Below, one piece after another: positions 46,026-54,915 of a stretch of DNA of 64,000 bases (position 1 is its first letter; every line of letters begins with the position of its first letter). Under the pieces are notes generated by a model. The model ran no database searches and was not told the DNA's origin. It saw only the letters and a program-made list of their open reading frames with translations. The translations under genes and the position numbers were made by a program. The DNA is taken from NCBI GenBank assembly GCA_947489685.1, contig CANLEM010000002.1:1-64000 (forward strand). Direction: 5' to 3'. The stretch comes from an uncultured Aquimarina sp. Its GTDB lineage: Bacteria > Bacteroidota > Bacteroidia > Flavobacteriales > Flavobacteriaceae.

Positions 46026-46409
46026 ATGGAAAACTGGTATATCCCTGCAACTATAATACCTGGCATAGGGCTTTTAATATTGTCTACCTCTAATCTTCTG
46101 GTCAATCTTAGTACCGAGATTAAAACATTGATAACAGAAATAGCTATGGAAGAAGAGTTAATAAAGCAAAAACTAAAGCAACTAAGGCTATTGAATAATG
46201 CTATGGTTTTTCTTTATGTGGCTGTTGCTTGTTTGGTTATATCAGCATTAATTTCAGGGATACTAAAAAGTATCGAAGCTAGTTTCGATTCGGGAATTTA
46301 TATCACTATCGCTGGTATTATTAGTGCTTTATTAGGTTTGATTGCTTTAATCATTTATTCCTATAGGGCTGTAAAAATAAGACAAAATCAATTTCACAAT
46401 AAGTGCTAA
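46026..46409 (+). CDS. DUF2721-like membrane protein
   Basis: A 127-residue protein with three hydrophobic segments (IIPGIGLLILSTSNLLVNL, AMVFLYVAVACLVISALISG, IAGIISALLGLIALIIYSY) and a charged helix between the first two. The layout fits DUF2721. It begins five bases after the preceding gene and ends 18 bases before the Rieske-TPP fusion. Its role in the cluster is unknown. Confidence 0.7.
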   Translation: MENWYIPATIIPGIGLLILSTSNLLVNLSTEIKTLITEIAMEEELIKQKLKQLRLLNNAMVFLYVAVACLVISALISGILKSIEASFDSGIYITIAGIISALLGLIALIIYSYRAVKIRQNQFHNKC

Positions 46410-46427
46410 CTCTATAAAAAAACACAA

Positions 46428-48383
46428 ATGACTTCAAAAAAAGAAACAGTTTGGTACAAAGTATTAAGTAATAAAGATAAACTTCCAGAAGGAAGAGTGC
46501 AAACCGTTACTGCTGGTCATCAAGGTATTTGCTTAACACATTTTGAAGGTAAATTCTCTGCTCTAGATAATAGATGCCCACATCAAGGAGGCCCTTTGGG
46601 AGAAGGGTCTATAGAAAATGGTATGCTACGTTGCCCATGGCACGGTTGGGATTTTCATCCCTGTACAGGGCTACCACCAGGGGGGTATGATGATGGAGTG
46701 ACCACTTTTGAAGTTAAAGAAGAAAACAGTGCTATTTATGTTGGTATTCCTGAGGAACTCACTCATGAAGAGACCATCTCTGATGTAATGATGCAAACGA
46801 TGAGTAATTGGGGAGTAAATACTGTTTTTGGGATGGTTGGTCACTCTAATTTGGGTGTGGCAGACGCTATGATGCGGTTAGAAGAACAAGGAAAGTTACA
46901 GTTTTTTGGAATTAGACATGAAGGTGCTGCTGCATTTGCAGCTTCTGCCTACGGTAAATTAATGGGCAAACCAGCTGCTTGCTTTGGGATTGCAGGACCA
47001 GGATCTACCAATATGTTTACTGGGATGTGGGATGCCAAAGTAGACCGATCTCCTTTATTGGCCTTTTCTGGACAAGTAAATACACAGGTTATGGGGACTG
47101 GTGCTTTTCAAGAAGTTGATTTGGTAAAAGCATTTCAAACGGTTGCAGATTTTAATCATGCCGTACAACAAAACTCTAAGCATAGTGAGTTAATGAGTCT
47201 TGCCATTAAAAGTGCATTACTTAATAGAAATGTTTCGCACATTACTTTCCCGGATGAGGTTGCTTTTATGCCCAAACCCAAAGGTGAGGAAGCACAAACT
47301 CCAGAAGGCCGTATTACACCCATGAATATTTCGCCTCCCAAACAAATGGTAACAAAGGCAGTTGCGATGCTTTCCGAATCCAAAAAACCGGCTATCATTG
47401 TTGGACATGGTGCTAGATTTCATATGAGAGCTATTATCGCCTTTGCGAATAAGTTAAAGTGCCCCGTAATTACCACTTTTAAAGGCAAAGGACTTATCCC
47501 AGATAGTCATGAGTTGGGTTGCGGAGTATTAGGACGTAGTGGTACTCCTATTGCCTCATGGTTTATGAATGAAAGTGATTTATTGCTGGTATTTGGAGCA
47601 TCATTCTCGAATCACACCGGAATCACACCAAAAAAACCAATTATTCAAGTAGATTATGATCCTACAGCATTGAGTAAATTTCATAAAGTTGATGCTGCAC
47701 TTTGGGGTGAAATTTCAGAAACTTTATCTATCATAGAAGATGCAACAAAAGATAACATTAATACTGTAGATAGAAGACCAGAAATTGAAGAAAGATGGAA
47801 CATCTGGAAAGAAGAAAAAGAAAATAGATTAAAAGATCAAAGTGATAAAGGAATAAGTTCTATTGCGGTCTTTGATGCAATGAATAAGGTAACTCCAGAA
47901 AATGCAGTTATCGCAGTCGATGTAGGAAATAACACCTATTCGTTTGGGCGATATTTTGAGCCTCAAAATCAATCTATCCTCATGTCGGGATATTTGGGTT
48001 CTATTGGTTTCTCATTACCAGCCGCAATGGGTGCATGGGCCGCACAAGGAAAAGAAAGGCCTATTTGGTCAGTATCAGGAGATGGTGGTTTTGGTCAATA
48101 CCTTGGAGAGATGATGACCTTGGTAAAGTATAATATGAATATCAAACACGTACTCCTAAATAATTCTGAATTAGGAAAAATATCCAAAGAACAAAAAGCT
48201 GCCGAATTGGATGTGTGGAAAACTTCATTACACAATGTGAGTTTTGCAAAGTATGCAGAAAACTGTGGGGCGCTGGGAATCAAAATTACTAAACAAGAAG
48301 ATTTATTACCTGCATTAGAGAAATTGAGGGATCATAATGGCCCTGCTTTATTAGAAATAATAACCGACGTAAATTTAATATAA
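46428..48383 (+). CDS. Rieske domain fused to a pyruvate-oxidase-like TPP enzyme
   Basis: A 651-residue fusion. Residues 1-112 are a Rieske [2Fe-2S] domain with CPHQGG (Cys50, His52) and CPWHGW (Cys69, His72). Residues about 115-645 are a complete thiamine-diphosphate enzyme: the catalytic glutamate in RHEGAAAFAASAYG (Glu165), a central domain, and the cofactor motif GDGGFGQYLGE ending in LLNN. The order and the sequence NSELGKIS resemble pyruvate oxidase and acetolactate synthase. E. coli PoxB passes electrons to quinone; here the fused cluster could take them over. No membrane segment is seen. It lies two bases from the next gene. Confidence 0.9.
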   Translation: MTSKKETVWYKVLSNKDKLPEGRVQTVTAGHQGICLTHFEGKFSALDNRCPHQGGPLGEGSIENGMLRCPWHGWDFHPCTGLPPGGYDDGVTTFEVKEENSAIYVGIPEELTHEETISDVMMQTMSNWGVNTVFGMVGHSNLGVADAMMRLEEQGKLQFFGIRHEGAAAFAASAYGKLMGKPAACFGIAGPGSTNMFTGMWDAKVDRSPLLAFSGQVNTQVMGTGAFQEVDLVKAFQTVADFNHAVQQNSKHSELMSLAIKSALLNRNVSHITFPDEVAFMPKPKGEEAQTPEGRITPMNISPPKQMVTKAVAMLSESKKPAIIVGHGARFHMRAIIAFANKLKCPVITTFKGKGLIPDSHELGCGVLGRSGTPIASWFMNESDLLLVFGASFSNHTGITPKKPIIQVDYDPTALSKFHKVDAALWGEISETLSIIEDATKDNINTVDRRPEIEERWNIWKEEKENRLKDQSDKGISSIAVFDAMNKVTPENAVIAVDVGNNTYSFGRYFEPQNQSILMSGYLGSIGFSLPAAMGAWAAQGKERPIWSVSGDGGFGQYLGEMMTLVKYNMNIKHVLLNNSELGKISKEQKAAELDVWKTSLHNVSFAKYAENCGALGIKITKQEDLLPALEKLRDHNGPALLEIITDVNLI

Positions 48384-48385
48384 CT

Positions 48386-48598
48386 ATGGAAATTGTAATT
48401 GATATAATACTTTCTCTTTTGGGATTATATTTTGGAATAGGATTGCTATTTGGCTTGTATTTTTTTTTCAAAGGTGCTTTTCAATTAGATGAATTGATAT
48501 CCGAAAGTAAATGGACAGTTAGACTATTAGTCGTTCCGGGAGCCATAGGTCTTTGGCCAATACTTCTTTTAAAAATAATTAACAAATTAAGAACATAA
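48386..48598 (+). CDS. small membrane protein of the redox cluster
   Basis: A 70-residue protein with two hydrophobic segments (IILSLLGLYFGIGLLFGLYF and LLVVPGAIGLWPILLLKIIN) around a short loop. It begins two bases after the Rieske-TPP gene and ends three bases before the next, so it is very likely expressed. Small size and position suggest an assembly or anchoring subunit, but nothing in the sequence proves that. Confidence 0.7.
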   Translation: MEIVIDIILSLLGLYFGIGLLFGLYFFFKGAFQLDELISESKWTVRLLVVPGAIGLWPILLLKIINKLRT

Positions 48599-48601
48599 GG
48601 T

Positions 48602-49012
48602 ATGACTTCAGGATTAAGGAAAATGCATAAAACTATGTGGATAATGCTTATCGGTATTGTTCCGATATTGATCTTTTTATCCATAAAGAGCATTCAACAA
48701 CCCGTACTTACTGATAGCGATGTGTCTCTAACGGCTAAGTTATCTGGAGAACGAGCTATTATTGATAACGAATATTTTTTTATGAGTATCGATGAAGAGG
48801 AAGACTCAAACACTTTAAAATTAATCTTGAAAAAACCCTTAAAAAGCGCCTCTTCAATTGTTTATGAAGAAAACATAAATAGGCAGAATCGTACTTTTTT
48901 AGGTGTTCTGGATAAAAAAGGGATATATACGTTTGAGTTAAATAAACTTACCGAAAGCATTACCATTTACGACGAAATAAAGAAAAACGATATTATAAAT
49001 ATTAAACTATAA
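48602..49012 (+). CDS. single-pass membrane protein of the redox cluster
   Basis: A 136-residue protein with one N-terminal helix (TMWIMLIGIVPILIFLSI) and an extracytoplasmic part of about 100 residues that looks beta-rich. No cysteines or haem motifs are present. Its stop overlaps the ATG of the ferric-reductase-like gene by one base, so the two are translationally coupled. Unknown function; a periplasmic subunit of the cytochrome b partner is a reasonable guess. Confidence 0.7.
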   Translation: MTSGLRKMHKTMWIMLIGIVPILIFLSIKSIQQPVLTDSDVSLTAKLSGERAIIDNEYFFMSIDEEEDSNTLKLILKKPLKSASSIVYEENINRQNRTFLGVLDKKGIYTFELNKLTESITIYDEIKKNDIINIKL

Positions 49013-50043
49013 TGGGGGTAAATTATCAAACAGTACTTTGGAATAAAAACAAGAAGAAATATGATAAGTGGATAGCCTTTGGAGTGGTTATTTATCTAAT
49101 TAGCTTTATTGGGGTCACTTTTTTGACCAACTCGCAAACGAGCATAGAAACACTGATTATTAGAAGTTTTGGTACTCTAGCCATTGCTTTATTACACATT
49201 ATTTTAGTCATAGGTCCTTTGGCTAGACTCAACCCTAGATTTTTACCATTATTATATAATCGCAGGCATTTAGGCGTAAGTATGTTTCTCGCTGCTTTAG
49301 TTCACGGTGGGTTTTCTATTTTCCAGTTTCACTCTTTAGGAAACGTGAATCCTATTTATGCCTTGTTTACATCTAATATGGAGTATGATTCTCTCGCCAA
49401 TTTCCCATTTCAAGTATTAGGTTTTTTCGCATTAATCATTCTATTTCTAATGGCCGCAACAAGTCATGATTTTTGGTTAAAGAATCTTTCTCCCAAAGTA
49501 TGGAAACGTTTACATATGATGGTATATGTTGCATATGCCTTAATACTACTGCATGTATTTCTAGGAGCATTTCAACAGCAACCGTCAATAGGCTCAATTT
49601 CAATATTGACTATTGGGTTTTTAACTGTTGCAGTACTACATATCACTACGGCAATAAAAGAATCCAAAATTGATAAAAAGAAAACCTCGATAATTGAAGA
49701 AGGCTGGGAATATGTTTGTGATTTACAGGAAATCCCCGAGGATAGGGCCAAAATATTTATCGTGAGTAACGAACGTATTGCGGTTTTTAAATATGACAAT
49801 AGACTATCTGCCATTTCTAATGTTTGCAAACATCAAGGAGGTCCTCTAGGCGAAGGAAAAATTGTTGATGGATGTGTAACCTGTCCCTGGCATGGTTATC
49901 AATATTTACCTCACAATGGTCAATCTCCCCCTCCATTTACCGAAAAAATAGCTACCTATCGATTGAAAAAAATAGATAATCAAATATTCGTACTCCCCGA
50001 AGCTCTGGCAGAGGGAACCGAAGTAAAACCCGTTACTTTTTAA
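49012..50043 (+). CDS. ferric-reductase-like cytochrome b fused to a Rieske domain
   Basis: A 343-residue protein. Six membrane helices cover residues 20-215 and carry histidines at 62, 86 (RRHLG), 98 (LVHGG), 168 (KRLHMM), 181 (LLHVF) and 210, the pattern of ferric-reductase-like and MsrQ-type haem b proteins. Residues 230-330 are a Rieske domain with CKHQGG (Cys272, His274) and CPWHGY (Cys291, His294). Both cluster Rieske domains share HQGGPLGEG. The fusion should pass electrons between a [2Fe-2S] cluster and haem across the membrane. Confidence 0.9.
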   Translation: MGVNYQTVLWNKNKKKYDKWIAFGVVIYLISFIGVTFLTNSQTSIETLIIRSFGTLAIALLHIILVIGPLARLNPRFLPLLYNRRHLGVSMFLAALVHGGFSIFQFHSLGNVNPIYALFTSNMEYDSLANFPFQVLGFFALIILFLMAATSHDFWLKNLSPKVWKRLHMMVYVAYALILLHVFLGAFQQQPSIGSISILTIGFLTVAVLHITTAIKESKIDKKKTSIIEEGWEYVCDLQEIPEDRAKIFIVSNERIAVFKYDNRLSAISNVCKHQGGPLGEGKIVDGCVTCPWHGYQYLPHNGQSPPPFTEKIATYRLKKIDNQIFVLPEALAEGTEVKPVTF

Positions 50044-50053
50044 TATAGGATTT

Positions 50054-50851
50054 ATGGAAAATAAAAATGATGATTTTTATATAGGTTACCTCGAAAATAC
50101 CGATCGCAAAACAAAAGCGACACTAAAAAACTTTGTAATTATAGGTTTGTTAATCTTAATTGTAATTGCAATCACTTTTGCATTTACTCAAAATAACTTT
50201 AAGAATAGCACCTTTGAACTCACAACCAATACTAAAATTATGGGTGTTTATCATGAAATGCCTTATCCCATGTTAAAAGTAAAAACGGCTGAAAACACCT
50301 TTAAAAATATACTACTAATTGGATTTGGTAAATATAGTGCCAATCCATTTTTGAAAACGATAAGAAATCAGGTGCCTAATTTATCCGGCAGCATGTTAAG
50401 TATCGAAGGGAATCTTATTTATTACAATGGAAAAACTTTGTTACAGATTACCGATGATGAAAAAATAACACTTGTTGAAAAAACTAATCCCCAACGATTA
50501 CCCGAAACAAAAACATTGGTTAACGATATGGAACTTAAAGGAGAAATTATCGATCCCAAATGTTACTTTGGAGTGATGAAACCGGGGAAAGGAAAAATTC
50601 ATAGAAGTTGCGCTGTACTATGCATTTCCGGAGGTATTCCTCCGGTATTGGCTACTACAGATAAGAATAATATATCAGAATACTATTTGATAACAGATAT
50701 CAAAGGAAAGCCTATCCACAAAAACATACTGCCTCATGTTGGGAAACCTTCTATTCTAAAAGGTACAGTAGTACAATTAGAGGATTGGTATCAATTACGA
50801 ATAGACACTAAAAATATTAAAGATTTGAACTTGCCATCAAAAATATATTGA
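50054..50851 (+). CDS. membrane-anchored protein with CX12HX2CX3C motif
   Basis: A 265-residue protein with one membrane helix (FVIIGLLILIVIAITFAF) and a large outer part. The conserved-looking block from Cys170 (CYFGVMKPGKGKIHRSCAVLC) has Cys170, His183, Cys186 and Cys190, a likely metal or cluster site. A final beta-domain with LKGTVVQLEDWYQL looks like an OB-fold. I do not recognise a named family. Ten bases after the cytochrome-Rieske gene, it may be its periplasmic partner. Confidence 0.72.
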   Translation: MENKNDDFYIGYLENTDRKTKATLKNFVIIGLLILIVIAITFAFTQNNFKNSTFELTTNTKIMGVYHEMPYPMLKVKTAENTFKNILLIGFGKYSANPFLKTIRNQVPNLSGSMLSIEGNLIYYNGKTLLQITDDEKITLVEKTNPQRLPETKTLVNDMELKGEIIDPKCYFGVMKPGKGKIHRSCAVLCISGGIPPVLATTDKNNISEYYLITDIKGKPIHKNILPHVGKPSILKGTVVQLEDWYQLRIDTKNIKDLNLPSKIY

Positions 50852-50860
50852 TGTTCTAAC

Positions 50861-51514
50861 ATGAAAAAGAAACTAATCGAAAAACTAAATACCTATAAAT
50901 ATCTAATCGCTTTGATTAGTGTATTTAATTTTTTGTTGACACCAATCCATGCTAGTATTTCAGAAATGTATCCCGCGCATGTAGTGGTTACTAATTACAC
51001 TCTTGTTATTTTGGCCAGTTCTTTAATTGCATCTAGTACAAAGACGCGAATGCGATCTTATGTTTTAGGAGTTATAGCCTTACTCTTTATATGGCTCGAG
51101 TTTTCTAAACCAGAAATGACGATGATTAATATCTTTAGGTTATCATCATCGTTTATCTTGTTTTCTTATTTCTGTTTTTTACTAATACAACAACTTAGAA
51201 AAATTGAAAAGATTAATCTTCAATTTATATTAGGACCTATATTAGGTTTTATTTATTTAGGAATAATCGGAGGCATTCTTTTTGAAACTATTCATTATAT
51301 AGATCCAAATTCTTTTCACCTGCGAGGAGATTATTCTGGGTATATTTTTTACTATTTCAGTTTTATTAGCATTACTACAGTTGGTTATGGAGACATAACT
51401 CCACTCACCCCCCAAGCTCAGTCAATAACCTTGGTTCTTAATATTATTGGCCAGTTTTATCTTGCCATAGTTATTGCCGTTTTTGTCGGAAAATATATTA
51501 ACGTAAAATCTTAG
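50861..51514 (+). CDS. two-pore-helix potassium channel
   Basis: A 217-residue membrane protein. Four hydrophobic segments precede the pore, and the selectivity filter TTVGYGD (in [13 protein letters not shown]) is perfect, followed by a last helix ([18 protein letters not shown]). No regulatory cytoplasmic domain is attached. It is nine bases from the preceding gene and five bases from the antiporter, so ion movement is co-expressed with the redox proteins. Confidence 0.9.
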   Translation: MKKKLIEKLNTYKYLIALISVFNFLLTPIHASISEMYPAHVVVTNYTLVILASSLIASSTKTRMRSYVLGVIALLFIWLEFSKPEMTMINIFRLSSSFILFSYFCFLLIQQLRKIEKINLQFILGPILGFIYLGIIGGILFETIHYIDPNSFHLRGDYSGYIFYYFSFISITTVGYGDITPLTPQAQSITLVLNIIGQFYLAIVIAVFVGKYINVKS

Positions 51515-51519
51515 AAACT

Positions 51520-52761
51520 ATGTTACAGTCCTTCAGTATTATCTTTGCAATAGCTGCTTTTTATAGCTATATCAATTATAAATGGTTAAAATTACCTAAC
51601 ACTATAGGTTTAATGTTGATGAGTTTGGCTACTATCTTAATCATCACCATAAGTAAAAGTATTGTACCTGAGTTTTATCAATTTTTTTGTGATATTGTAA
51701 CTAATTCTGACTTCAAAACGCTGCTGCTCGATGGTATCTTAAGTTTTCTTCTCTTTGCTGGTGCTTTACATGTTAATATAGAGGATCTTGCCAAAGAAAA
51801 ATGGTCCATTATTTTATTTGCAACTTTAGGTGTGCTTATCTCTACATTTATAGTTGGAGGATTAACCTTTGGAGTGGCGCAACTTGTTCATATCGACCTT
51901 CCTTTTCTACATGCGCTACTCTTTGGTGCTCTAATTTCCCCTACAGATCCCATTGCGGTAATGGCTATTCTTAAAAAAGCAAATATTGCAAAGAGTTTGG
52001 GTATTAAAATCGAGGGAGAGTCTCTATTTAATGACGGTATCGGAGTTGTGGTGTTTTCTGGGATTTTAATTCTTACCGGAATGGGAGAACATCATGGTGA
52101 AGGTTCTGTAGGTATCGAAATAGGGAAGTTATTTCTAGAAGAAGCCGTAGGAGGTATTCTCTATGGTACTGTATTAGGTTTTTTGGGATATGTATCTATC
52201 AAATCAGTAAAAGAAAACCCTCAACTAGCGGTTATGATAAGTTTGGCAATCGTTATGGGTGGATACTCGCTAGCATCAATGATACATGTTTCTGGGCCCT
52301 TGGCTATGGTCGTAGCCGGAATAATCATAGGTAATAAAATTAATGTAAAAGAAAATAAAGGAGCTACCAGAAAACTACTAAACGAAATGTGGGAAGTTCT
52401 GGATGATATTTTTAATGGTATTTTGTTTGTATTAATTGGTTTAGCCATACATCTTTTAAAATTCGACTTAGATCATCTTATTCTAGGAATATCAGCTATA
52501 GTAATTGTGCTAATTTCTAGATTTATCTCTGTGTTTTTACCTTATTCCTTATTAAAACATAAAGAAGATAAACCCTTAAAAACTGTTGCCGTGTTAACAT
52601 GGGGTGGACTAAGAGGTGGTATTTCTATTGCTTTAGCATTAAGTCTAGCCGATACTTCATCATCCGAAGTAATTTTATATATCACCTACGTGGTTGTATT
52701 ATTTTCTATCATTGTGCAAGGTCTTAGTATAGGGAAATTGGTAAAACGCTTATATCGTTAA
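51520..52761 (+). CDS. Na+/H+ antiporter, CPA1/NhaP type
   Basis: A 413-residue membrane protein with about 12 helices. The family motifs are [22 protein letters not shown] and [14 protein letters not shown], where the Asn-Asp pair is the transport site, and [14 protein letters not shown] near the C-terminus. It exchanges sodium or another cation for protons and so handles pH and ion balance. Last gene of the nine-gene cluster. Confidence 0.93.
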   Translation: MLQSFSIIFAIAAFYSYINYKWLKLPNTIGLMLMSLATILIITISKSIVPEFYQFFCDIVTNSDFKTLLLDGILSFLLFAGALHVNIEDLAKEKWSIILFATLGVLISTFIVGGLTFGVAQLVHIDLPFLHALLFGALISPTDPIAVMAILKKANIAKSLGIKIEGESLFNDGIGVVVFSGILILTGMGEHHGEGSVGIEIGKLFLEEAVGGILYGTVLGFLGYVSIKSVKENPQLAVMISLAIVMGGYSLASMIHVSGPLAMVVAGIIIGNKINVKENKGATRKLLNEMWEVLDDIFNGILFVLIGLAIHLLKFDLDHLILGISAIVIVLISRFISVFLPYSLLKHKEDKPLKTVAVLTWGGLRGGISIALALSLADTSSSEVILYITYVVVLFSIIVQGLSIGKLVKRLYR

Positions 52762-52791
52762 AAAAAATAATCAAAACTTAATTTATCTTTT

Positions 52792-52821
52792 TTGTATTCA
52801 ATAAAGTATCATACTACTTTG
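52792..52821 (+). promoter_or_regulatory. candidate ppk1 promoter
   Basis: TTG at 52792-52794, 20 bases, then TACTTTG at 52815-52821, close to the -33/-7 consensus. It would give a leader of about 60 bases before the ppk1 ATG. Confidence 0.45.
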
Positions 52822-52885
52822 TACAAATTCGCTAAATAAATGATCATCTATCCAATTAAAATATAGGGTAAAAAAAGCACAAAAA

Positions 52886-54901
52886 ATGGCATTAATTTCA
52901 AAGAAATATTACAACAGAGACCTCTCATGGCTAAGGTTCAATCATAGAGTTTTGCAAGAAGTTGCAGATCAAAGTAATCCATTGTATGAACGCATAAAAT
53001 TTCTTGCCATTTTTTCGTCAAATCTAGATGAGTTTTTTAAAGTACGTGTTTCTGATATCAGGAAAATCAAAAACCTGGATAAGCCATTACGAAAAAAATT
53101 AATTACCAAACCCAATAAGCTTTTAAAAGAAATTAAAAAGCAAGTCCATCAACAACAAGAAGAATTCGGCCATCTTTTTAGTAATCATATTTTACCCGAT
53201 CTAAAAAAGGAAGGAATTCGATTAATAGGCCATGAAAAATTTTCAGATTCTCAAAAAGAATATGCTAAAACATATTATCAAGAACATTTAAGAAATAAAT
53301 TGGCTATTACCATAAATACAGAACAAGGTGATGAAACTGTTTTTATCGAAAATGAGCAATTGTACTTAATAGCCTTATTAAATAACAAAGAGTTAATTTT
53401 AGTAAAAATCCCTTCAGAGACTCCTCGATTTATCACATTCCCTATTGAAAACGATACTTATGATATTACGTTTGTCGATGATATTTTAAAATATAATCTT
53501 ACACAGTTTTATTCTCAAAAACAAATATCCTCTTTTTACTCCATAAAAATTTCTCGGGATGCAGAGTTATACATTGATAATGAATACTCTGGGGATTTAT
53601 TGACCAAAATTAAAGATTCACTTGGCAATCGTGATACAGGGCAAGTTACTCGGCTTTTGGTAGATCATGATATCCCAGAAAAGTTATTAGACTTACTTAA
53701 AAAAATGATGGATGTTAATGATACAGATATTCTTCATGGAGGCAGGTATCATAACTTCAAAGATTTCTTTGGTTTTCCGAACCCGACTCATAAATTGCTA
53801 AATGAAGAGGAGTTAATTCCCACTCGCAATACTGACCTAAAAAGATTTTCGAATATCTTTGATGCAATTTCAGAAAAAGATAGACTACTCTACTATCCTT
53901 ATGAATCTTTTGATGATGCATTACGCCTAGCACAACAGGCCGCTACAGACAAAAATGTTACTAAAATAAAAGTTACGCTATACCGAATTGCCAAGCAATC
54001 CGGATTAGCAGATGCGCTACTTGAAGCTACCAAAAATGGAAAAGAAGTATTCGTTTTTATAGAAACAAAAGCTCGATTTGATGAAGAAAACAATATTAAA
54101 TGGGGTAAAGTCTTAGAAGATAATGGCGCAAAAGTAACCTACAGTTATCCCGGAATAAAAGTACACTCAAAAATACTATTTATTGAACGTATTGAAGGCG
54201 ATCAAACAAAAAATTACGGATATATTAGCACGGGTAATTTTAATGAAAAAACTGCCAAAATATACACAGATTTTGGTCTGATGACTGCCAATAAAAAAAT
54301 AACCTCAGAGCTAAGCCAGGTTTTTCAATTATTAGAGCGTAAGATTATTATTCCTAAAACTAAAAAAATATTAGTTTCTCCTTTCACAACCAGAAGTGCT
54401 TTTAAGAAACTTATAGAGCAAGAAATTGAAAATGCTATCGCCGGTAAAGAAGCATATATCATTTTAAAACTTAATAGCCTACAAGACACTAAAATGATTG
54501 ATTTACTATATAAAGCAAATAATGCCGGAGTTAACATTAGATTAATCATTAGAGGGATTTGTTGTTTGGTACCGGGTATTGCAGGGCAAAGTGAAAATAT
54601 TTATATAACAAGTATTGTAGATCGTTTCCTAGAGCACGGAAGAGTTTATATTTTTGGCAATGATGGAGACGAAAAAATGTACATGGGTTCTGCAGATTGG
54701 ATGACTAGAAACCTTGATCATAGAATCGAAGTCATAACCCCTATTTTGGATAAAGATGTGTATTCTAAGATTAGAGGAATGATCCAACTTCAACTAGAAG
54801 ATACGGTAAAGGCCAGGATAATTAATGAAACTCAAAACAATGTTTATGTTCAATCTTCTTCGCAAGTAAGAGCTCAACTAGAAACGTTGTCAAAAATTTA
54901 A
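52886..54901 (+). CDS. ppk1: polyphosphate kinase 1
   Basis: A 671-residue enzyme that polymerises the gamma-phosphate of ATP into polyphosphate. It starts with YNRDLSWLRFNHRVLQEV, typical of the N-terminal domain, and has FDDALRLAQQAATD and a kinase half with KVHSKILFI, where His427 is in the position of the phosphorylated histidine. STGNFNEKTAKIYTDFGLM and a second phospholipase-D-like half with SADWMTRNLDHRIEV complete the family. Length is normal. The PycTM-like gene starts 14 bases later. Confidence 0.97.
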   Translation: MALISKKYYNRDLSWLRFNHRVLQEVADQSNPLYERIKFLAIFSSNLDEFFKVRVSDIRKIKNLDKPLRKKLITKPNKLLKEIKKQVHQQQEEFGHLFSNHILPDLKKEGIRLIGHEKFSDSQKEYAKTYYQEHLRNKLAITINTEQGDETVFIENEQLYLIALLNNKELILVKIPSETPRFITFPIENDTYDITFVDDILKYNLTQFYSQKQISSFYSIKISRDAELYIDNEYSGDLLTKIKDSLGNRDTGQVTRLLVDHDIPEKLLDLLKKMMDVNDTDILHGGRYHNFKDFFGFPNPTHKLLNEEELIPTRNTDLKRFSNIFDAISEKDRLLYYPYESFDDALRLAQQAATDKNVTKIKVTLYRIAKQSGLADALLEATKNGKEVFVFIETKARFDEENNIKWGKVLEDNGAKVTYSYPGIKVHSKILFIERIEGDQTKNYGYISTGNFNEKTAKIYTDFGLMTANKKITSELSQVFQLLERKIIIPKTKKILVSPFTTRSAFKKLIEQEIENAIAGKEAYIILKLNSLQDTKMIDLLYKANNAGVNIRLIIRGICCLVPGIAGQSENIYITSIVDRFLEHGRVYIFGNDGDEKMYMGSADWMTRNLDHRIEVITPILDKDVYSKIRGMIQLQLEDTVKARIINETQNNVYVQSSSQVRAQLETLSKI

Positions 54902-54915
54902 AGCATCCTAATATT

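Noticed and set aside
49572..49829. Minus-strand open frame within the cytochrome/Rieske gene
   Set aside because: It is antisense to well-supported coding sequence, with no start signal or recognisable domain.
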